The notes beneath the pieces are model-generated. The model saw only the letters and a list, made by a program, of their open reading frames with translations. It had not been told where the DNA came from and made no database searches. A stretch of 64,000 nucleotides of DNA from Bradyrhizobium elkanii USDA 76 (lineage in GTDB: Bacteria; Pseudomonadota; Alphaproteobacteria; Rhizobiales; Xanthobacteraceae), in NCBI RefSeq assembly GCF_023278185.1, contig NZ_CP066357.1:1-64000 (forward strand), written 5' to 3'. The stretch's first letter is position 1; every line of letters starts with the position of its first letter. Positions 57,795 through 64,000 of the stretch are shown here, piece after piece. Made by a program: the position numbers and the translations under genes.

Positions 57795-59671
57795 ATGACG
57801 ACGTCAGATACGGCTGTGCATACGCAGCCCTTTCAAGCCGAGGTGTCCGAGCTGTTGCACCTGATGGTGCACTCCGTCTATTCGGAGACCGACATCTTCC
57901 TGCGCGAGCTTCTTTCGAACGCGTCGGATGCCTGCGACAGGCTCCGCTATGAGGCTATCGCGATCCCTTCATTACTTGGCAAGGGCGAGGCGCTGAAGGT
58001 CCGTATCATTCCGAATAAGCCGGCGAATACGCTGACGATCGCCGACAACGGCATCGGCATGGAGCGGCAGGAGCTGGTCGACCATCTCGGTACCATCGCC
58101 CGCTCCGGCACCAAGGCGTTCGTGTCGAAGCTGAAGGAGGCCAAGGACGGCCTCGGCCTGATCGGCCAGTTCGGTGTTAGCTTCTATTCTGCCTTCATGG
58201 TCGCCGAGAAGATCGTCGTGATCAGCCGCCGCGCCGGCGAGAGTGACGTCTGGACCTGGACGTCCTCCGGCGGCTCCTGATTCGAGATCGCCCGCGCCAG
58301 CGACGAGGACGCAGCGCGCGTGGCGCGCGGCACCGAGATCGTCCTGCACCTGAAGGACGACGCGAAGAAGTATCTCGAGACCTACGAGATCGAGCGCATC
58401 GTCGGTGCCTATTCCGACAGCATCCTGTTTCCCATCGAGCTTGTGCCCGGTGAGGGCGAGCCGCGCCAGATCAATTCGGCAAGCGCGCTGTGGCAGCGCT
58501 CGAAATCCGAGCTGACGGCAGACGACTACAAAAAGGCCTATCAGCAGATCGCTTCCGCCTTCGGCGATCCCGCGATCACGCTGCACTACCGCGCCGAGGG
58601 CCGCCACTCCTACGCCGTGCTGCTGTTCGCACCGTCGACGAAGCCGTTCGACCTGTTCGAGCCGAATCGCAAGGGCCGCGTCAAACTCTACGTCCGCCGC
58701 GTCTTCATCACCGATGATGCCGATCTGCTGCCGGGTTACCTCCGCTTCATCCGGGGCGTCGTCGACAGCGAGGATCTCCCGCTCAACATCTCCCGCGAGA
58801 TGCTCCAGAACAATCCGCAGTTCGCGCAGATCCGCAAAGCCGTGGCGACCCGCGTCGTGTCCGAGCTCGAAAGCCTCGCCGAGAAGGACCCGGAGAATTT
58901 TGCCAAGATCTGGGATGCTTTTGGCGCGGTGCTGAAAGAAGGCATCTACGAGGATTTCGAGCGTCGCGAAAAGCTGCTGGCGCTGTCGCGCTTCACTACC
59001 ACGTCAGGCGAGAAGCGCTCGCTCAAGCAGATTATCGCCGATTTCAAGCCGAACCAGACCGAGATCTATTATCTCGTCGGTGACAGCATCGAGCGACTGA
59101 AATCCAATCCGCGCTGGAGGCCGCCACCGCGCGCGGCATCGAGGTGCTGTTGCTGTCCGATCCCGTCGACGCGTTCTGGACCTCGATGCCATCGGAGTTC
59201 GAGGGCAAGCCGCTGAAGTCCTTGAGCCAGGGCGACCTCAATCTCGACCTGATCCCGCGCGTCGACGAAACGGACGAGGCGAAGGAGGACGAGCCGGCCG
59301 CCGATGAAGCGGCCACCATCGCCTTGATCAAGGCCGCGCTCGGCGAGCGCGTCAGTGACGTCAAGGCTTCCACGCGCCTCACCAGCTCCGCCTCCTGCCT
59401 CGTCGCAGGCACTGACGGCCCGAGTCGCGAACTGGAGCGCATTCTGTCGCAGCAGAACCGCGGCATGCGCACCAAGCCGATCCTCGAGATCAACCTGCGC
59501 CATCCGGTGGTGGCGGCGATTATCAGGGCAGAGGCCGGCTCCAAGGCCGTCGACGACCTCAGCCTGCTTCTGCTCGAACAGGCGCAGATCCTGGACGGCG
59601 AACTGCCGGAGCACGCGACGGCCTTTGCAGCAAGGCTGAACCGGCTGGTGCTGCAGGGGCTCGGTAGGTAG
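57795..59671 (+). pseudogene. htpG: HtpG (bacterial Hsp90) chaperone, nonsense codon and frameshift
   Basis: The N-terminal ATPase domain is clear: [48 protein letters not shown] at 58278 replaces the Gly codon in SGGSGFEIA, and the frame then continues through the middle domain ([31 protein letters not shown]). Near 59110 an indel shifts the frame. The C-terminal domain ([17 protein letters not shown] ... [12 protein letters not shown]) follows to the stop at 59671. The length is normal, about 625 codons. Two separate lesions make it a pseudogene; an intact htpG elsewhere is likely. Confidence 0.88.
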
Positions 59672-60363
59672 CCCAGACACGTGCCTCCGGGTGGATAGAT
59701 GCAAGACCGCCGCCGCCAATTCGACGAATCTTCTCGCAACACACGGCCGGACCATACATAAGGTCACATCCTCAGAAAGACGCTCGAACTTCACAAGACG
59801 GCCGCCGCCGGAGGAATACGGTAAATGTCAGACAGTGCGGCATTCAGATAACGTCGTTGGGCAATTGACCGCAGGTCTCGGCTGCGCTCAGGCAAGTTGC
59901 CCGTTTTGACAGCATCTTAGGAAGCTCAACGCTTATAGCATTAAGTTGAGCCGCTGTCCGGCATGGCCGAAGACCGTTTCGGGTCGATGTCCGGCACCGG
60001 CCGCGGCAGGTAGTACACGCTGCCGCGGCTGATGTTCAAAGCCTCCGCCTGCCTGGTGATCGACAGCTCGTGCTCACGGTCGATCATCGCTTTGCGCTCA
60101 GCAATCCCGCCTTGGTGAGCGCTCCTTCTAAAAAACTATGCGCGGCGCTGCGCTCCCCCTGTGGGATAGAAACGGACCGGCGCTAGATTGCCGACCGGGA
60201 GGGAGCGGCCGATACGATTTTGGTGGCACGCGACCCCGTTAAAAAACCTGGTCCATGGGTTGTCGCGCACTTGAGAGTGGTGACGCCATCCGGCGATCCC
60301 GTTTAGGAATCTGACGAATAGCGCAGCCCAGCCCTTCCGCCGCCGTCAGCAGGAGGATTAGAG
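59672..60363. other. Intergenic region with an IS3 scrap and the IS110 upstream end
   Basis: 59672-59950 holds nothing I recognise. The IS3 scrap is listed separately. About 60140-60363 is the non-coding stretch ahead of the IS110-type transposase and may include its guide-RNA end. Confidence 0.35.
59955..60115 (-). pseudogene. IS3-family OrfA/OrfB junction remnant
   Basis: On the minus strand the frame reads MIDREHELSITRQAEALNIS followed by RGSVYYLPRPVPDIDP, the start of an IS3 OrfB of the same type as the one at 44947-45774. It includes a scrap of the orfA end (plus-strand GCTTTGCGCTCAGCA). Only about 50 codons remain. Confidence 0.6.
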
Positions 60364-61047
60364 ATGAACCCCAAAAGATCGAAGTCGAAGAACGGAGGTA
60401 AGATGCAGATGGTGCACCCGGACGCGGCTGCCATCGACGTCGGAGCGACTATGCACATGGCAGCCGTGAGGGCAGATCGCGCACCGGAGCCAGTCCGCAG
60501 CTTCGGTACCTTCACGGCTGATCTGCATCGGCTAGTCGACTGGTTTACTGAATGCGGCGTCGAGACTGTCGTCATGGAATCGACCAGCGTCTACTGGATT
60601 CCGATCTTCGAGCTTCTCGATGCCCGGGGATTTAACGTGTTTCTTGTCAACGCGCGCGATGCCAAGCACGTGCCGGGGCGCAAGACCGATGTCAGCGATG
60701 CGCAATGGCTGCAGCGGCTCCATTCATTCGGGTTGCTGCGGGCCAGCTTTCGGCCCAAAGGGCAGATTGCCGAGCTGCGAGCCTGCGTGCGTCAGCGCGA
60801 GCGTCTGCTGGAGTACGCGGCCTCACACATCCAGCATATGCAGAAGGCCTTGACGGAGATGAATCTTCAGCTCCACCACGTCGTCGCCGACATCACCGGC
60901 GCGACCGGCCTGCGTATCATACGCGCGATCCTTGCCGGCGAGCGCGATCCCGAGGCGCTGGCGTGCTTGCGCCACTACAGTTGCCACTCCAGTGCCGAGA
61001 CGATCGCGAAGGCGCTCACCGGGAGCTACCGCGCCGAGCATCTGTTT
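60364..61047 (+). pseudogene. IS110-family transposase, C-terminally truncated
   Basis: MNPKRSKSKNGGKMQMVHPD is followed by AAAIDVGATMHMAAV (first Asp), VVMESTSVYWIPIFELLDAR and RKTDVSDAQWLQRLHSFGLL (later acidic residues). The sequence is open to AEHLF near 61047. The C-terminal serine domain of about 180 residues is missing. The break falls 23 bp before the end of effector 2. Confidence 0.8.
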
Positions 61048-61069
61048 GTTAGGAGCAGTTGACCCCTTA

Positions 61070-64000
61070 TCAGCCCCTCAGTCGGGTTTGCAGTGCCGGC
61101 CGACTGACGCTGAGGTTGCTAAGGTTCTGCAGGCCTCGCTGGCCTGCCACCAACCCCCTAACCAGCGCTCGCGTGCCGTCCACGACAAAGACGCCGCAAT
61201 CCCAGCCGTTCTGCTGCTGGGCCATGCCGGCTTGCACCGAGTCGCCGGGGAGGCCCAGCCTTCCTGCCAGATGGTCTGCAGACGTCTCGTTGAATCCCCA
61301 GACGGAATCGTAGTGATAGGCAATCGGCGAGTTCCGGTCGCGACGATCAACGAACAGCAGCGACCAATGATTCCCTTGGCAACGAGGATCTGTAGGATCG
61401 GCGTCGTTCACTGGCAGGAACAGGAAGTCGGCTGTATCATTACCGTTGTCATCATAGACGATGCGCTGCAATGCGAGTTCCACGACGGTATCGTTGGGAG
61501 AGCGCAGCAGATTATGGGCCACAGTAGGATCCACCAACCGCGTCCGGGCGGCGATATCCAGGGTGGGGATATCCAGAGGGTGCCTCAGCAAATCCTGCTC
61601 CAGAAGCTGGTAATCCCTGAGGATATGCTCGTCGCCCAGCCATTGCTCGTCGTCGAGCACCAGCCCGCGGGACGAGGCTGTCGGATTCAACGCCACGATC
61701 TGAGCATCGGCGGATGTGCTCGGAAACACCGGCACAGAAACAGCATCGTCGCGCAATGGGGACAGTGTGGGCGCAGTCAGATCAATGAATGGATCAAGAG
61801 CACCATAGTTGTCTGAGCGAGCCCTGGCAGAGGGCGCTGGCGCAAAGTGAGCATCGTCGCGCAAGTCGGACGGCGTGAACGTAGTCAGATCAACCAATGA
61901 TTCAAGACCGCCGTAGATGTCTGACGGAGCCCTGCCGGTTGATGGTGAGGCCGGTTCTTGCATCTGCCGCCGCGACAACTCCTCGCACGCCAAAGCTTCA
62001 TCGTCCGAGGAGGCTGGCACCGGAGAAAGCCCCTGCGGTGAACCGGGCTGTCGATCGCCCTGGTGATGACCCGGTACTGTCCCGGCAAACAGCGGCCGAA
62101 AGTCAGGCGTCGGGACGAGGTCGTCACGCAACTCGAACGGATTCGGATGAACCATTGCCTCAATCCGGCCCTCCTGCCGGCTCGGCAGGAGATTGCGCCC
62201 GGTCATCTCGTCCAAGGCGCCTTGGTGATTGTGCGGCCAGTTAAGGGGATGGACGGCCTCTCTGGAATCCGGTGCCTGGGGATGGCTCGCGCTTGTCTCG
62301 CGAGACGGCGGTGAGGCGGCCTCGTCCGCGCCCCCCCAAAGCAGATCCTGATCGTAATTTTCCGCTGGAATGACCACTGGCGAACTGACAGCTTCCTGCG
62401 GAGCACTGTGCTGCGCGGCGGCGTCCCATGGCCGTGCGCCCACCTGGTGGATGGGGGCCTGCATCAGCACGCGGCCGCCTGAATTGCCGTTTCCGATCAG
62501 CATCCCCTGAATTGCGACCTCTTGCGGATTATCTAGAGTCCTGGGCCTCTTCGCTGGTCTCAGTTCCGCTGTGCCATGCTCATCGTTAATGAGAACCTCC
62601 TCGCTTGGCAGGAAGTTGCTCCACTCAAGCGCCCCCATCAGCTCGTGCGCGGCCTGTTGGAGGTCGCGGTGTCCGCTCAAGTCAGGAAAGGACTCTGCGG
62701 GCTCCGGCGCATGGTCGTCGCGCACGCTTGGCTCGAGAGCCGACAAGGGGCCGGATTGATGATCCCGCGGTCCCTGAGTCTCCTCCGGAAGCTCTTGTTC
62801 CGGTGGCAGAAGCTCTGGATCGTCAGCCATGATCGGCGGCTCGTCGGCCTCATCATCCAACAGCTGCCGAAGCTCCTCGGGATCGACGTCTACCATCGGC
62901 GACTGGGTAGCCTCACCTGCGCCCTGCTGAGAGCCGCCTGCGCCCGAAGCCCCCTCCACCGAGGGGCCTGAAGCCTTCGCCTGACGATACTCACGAAGCG
63001 CTTTCAGCCCGCCGTCCAAGACCATTTTCCACCCGACGTTGCGAAACAATCTGTCCGCGTTGGCACGTAGGGCTACGTGATCGAGTGCAGAAAGCGAATC
63101 GCCGTCAAGCCCTAGCTCTCGGGAGAATTTGCGAAGCGCCCAATCGTAACTCTGGGCGGTAGTCGAACTCAACTTGTTGCTCTCAAGGGCGTGGCTTATG
63201 GCGCCCTTAATAAGCCCTTCGTCACCATCGGCAGGAGGAAGCGGTGGGCGCCCACCAATAGATGAAGCGCCCGGAGCGTTGGGGGCACGATGTTCTCTAA
63301 GCGCCCCCACCGCGGCCCGCATGAGTTTATCACCCTTGAAGATTTCTTTAGCATGGGCGAGCAAGAAAGCGTCGCTACTCCCGTCAAGCGATAGACCGCG
63401 CTCCCCGAGATCATTCGCCAACCTGTTAAGATTGCGCGTATAACCGTTAGCCACCGCGTCTTTCAGCTTCCGACTTGCAATAACGCCCTGAGCCACCTCC
63501 CTGATAAGCTCCCGGTCGCACCCAGACACATGGGGATAGACAGTGGATGCTTTTTGGCGCTTGCGCACGGGAGCTGGACGGGGAACGCGCCCCGTCGACC
63601 GCCAGGTCCGGAGATGGTCTAGTGCCAATATGAGATCACTGTTTCCGTTGTGCTGGAACACATCACCGCCATCGGTCAGCGAATTGTTGTCTAGCCGAGC
63701 AACAATGCCCATCTTGTTATTTACGCAGAGCCAGCGGCCAAAGCTAAGAAGAGGACCTACAATCCTCTGGACGAAGGATTCGGCGAGCTTGCCCTCGATG
63801 AGGGCCTCCCTAAACCCCAAAACAACGAGAGCATCCTTGGAATAAAGAGGCTGTTTCCTTTTTGTGCCCGCTATTGAAACCAGAGTTAACTGAGCCGGCT
63901 GCGGGGCCGAGGCGCCAGGCATTGCTCCACCACCTCCAACTGAATTGGCGACCTCGCTCAGCTGCCGCTCAATGGCAACGGCTTGCGGATAGTCTGGGGT
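61070..64000 (-). CDS. Type III effector 2: Ulp1/SUMO protease-domain protein (NopD/Bel2-5-like), 5' end outside window
   Basis: The frame is open from 61070 to the window end (977 codons). The segment before the ATG at 63922 (AVAIERQLSEVANSVGGG) matches the effector 1 segments ERQLSEIGSS and ERQLSEIANS, so the true start lies further right. The C-terminal protease has His in NHWSLLFVDRRD (about 850 from 63922), Asp in YHYDSVWG and Cys in GWDCGVFVVDG. One copy each of the helical units is seen (LLSFGRWLCVNNKMGIVARL; TAQSYDWALRKFSRELGLDG). PAKRPR is a probable nuclear localisation signal. It shares the LQxRLRG end with effector 1. The region around 62880-62960 is acidic and Ser/Gly-rich. Confidence 0.82.
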   Translation of the reverse strand, partial: TPDYPQAVAIERQLSEVANSVGGGGAMPGASAPQPAQLTLVSIAGTKRKQPLYSKDALVVLGFREALIEGKLAESFVQRIVGPLLSFGRWLCVNNKMGIVARLDNNSLTDGGDVFQHNGNSDLILALDHLRTWRSTGRVPRPAPVRKRQKASTVYPHVSGCDRELIREVAQGVIASRKLKDAVANGYTRNLNRLANDLGERGLSLDGSSDAFLLAHAKEIFKGDKLMRAAVGALREHRAPNAPGASSIGGRPPLPPADGDEGLIKGAISHALESNKLSSTTAQSYDWALRKFSRELGLDGDSLSALDHVALRANADRLFRNVGWKMVLDGGLKALREYRQAKASGPSVEGASGAGGSQQGAGEATQSPMVDVDPEELRQLLDDEADEPPIMADDPELLPPEQELPEETQGPRDHQSGPLSALEPSVRDDHAPEPAESFPDLSGHRDLQQAAHELMGALEWSNFLPSEEVLINDEHGTAELRPAKRPRTLDNPQEVAIQGMLIGNGNSGGRVLMQAPIHQVGARPWDAAAQHSAPQEAVSSPVVIPAENYDQDLLWGGADEAASPPSRETSASHPQAPDSREAVHPLNWPHNHQGALDEMTGRNLLPSRQEGRIEAMVHPNPFELRDDLVPTPDFRPLFAGTVPGHHQGDRQPGSPQGLSPVPASSDDEALACEELSRRQMQEPASPSTGRAPSDIYGGLESLVDLTTFTPSDLRDDAHFAPAPSARARSDNYGALDPFIDLTAPTLSPLRDDAVSVPVFPSTSADAQIVALNPTASSRGLVLDDEQWLGDEHILRDYQLLEQDLLRHPLDIPTLDIAARTRLVDPTVAHNLLRSPNDTVVELALQRIVYDDNGNDTADFLFLPVNDADPTDPRCQGNHWSLLFVDRRDRNSPIAYHYDSVWGFNETSADHLAGRLGLPGDSVQAGMAQQQNGWDCGVFVVDGTRALVRGLVAGQRGLQNLSNLSVSRPALQTRLRG

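Overview
The window looks like part of a Bradyrhizobium-type symbiosis island: GC-rich DNA, many insertion sequences of rhizobial type (IS66, IS256, IS21, IS3, IS110, IS630, IS5), two large NopD/Bel2-5-like type III effector genes with C-terminal Ulp1 (SUMO protease) domains, and one textbook NifA/sigma-54 promoter. The genus is inferred from family resemblance only. A large share of the genes is broken, so this is a heavily reworked, decaying accessory region.

Layout. 1-3060: remains of a hydroxyproline-type catabolic operon (DapA-family aldolase, FAD oxidase, 2Fe-2S subunit, FAD/NAD subunit), two of the four genes frameshifted. 3056-6310: IS remnants and IS66 copy 1. 6402-12389: a frameshifted C39-peptidase ABC exporter, its HlyD adaptor, and two small Cys-containing peptide genes with double-glycine-like leaders. 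Each peptide gene has a sigma-54-like promoter and a perfect 10-bp hairpin. I regard this as the most interesting candidate system. 12400-17250: IS3-type remnant, conserved hypothetical remnant, intact IS630, aldo/keto reductase. 17254-22740: an IS256-type transposase gene split by IS66 copy 2 (8-bp target duplication) and by an IS110 element. 22893-28049: effector 1. 28154-34355: IS21 elements in inverted orientation, fragments of another IS21, an IS5 and an IS256-type element.

34479-44844: a NifA/RpoN promoter region and a non-ribosomal peptide synthetase (formyltransferase, partial condensation, Leu-type adenylation, carrier, thioesterase). An IS256 element with a 9-bp target duplication interrupts the gene ten codons after its original start. 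IS66 copy 3 truncates its end, and an inverted thioesterase tail lies 3.8 kb further on, past a group II intron remnant and an IS3 fragment. 44845-52373: an intact IS3, then recD2 (5' truncated), a small hypothetical gene, a SNF2 helicase and a SWIM-zinc-finger gene. 53544-56854: an HlyD/glycosyltransferase-PilZ pair, probably for c-di-GMP-controlled polysaccharide synthesis. 56868-59671: a glnD 3' fragment and an htpG pseudogene. 59955-61047: IS3 and IS110 remnants. 61070-64000: effector 2, which runs off the window end.

No rRNA, tRNA or CRISPR array was seen. Protein families are assigned by recognising motifs by eye; no database search was run.
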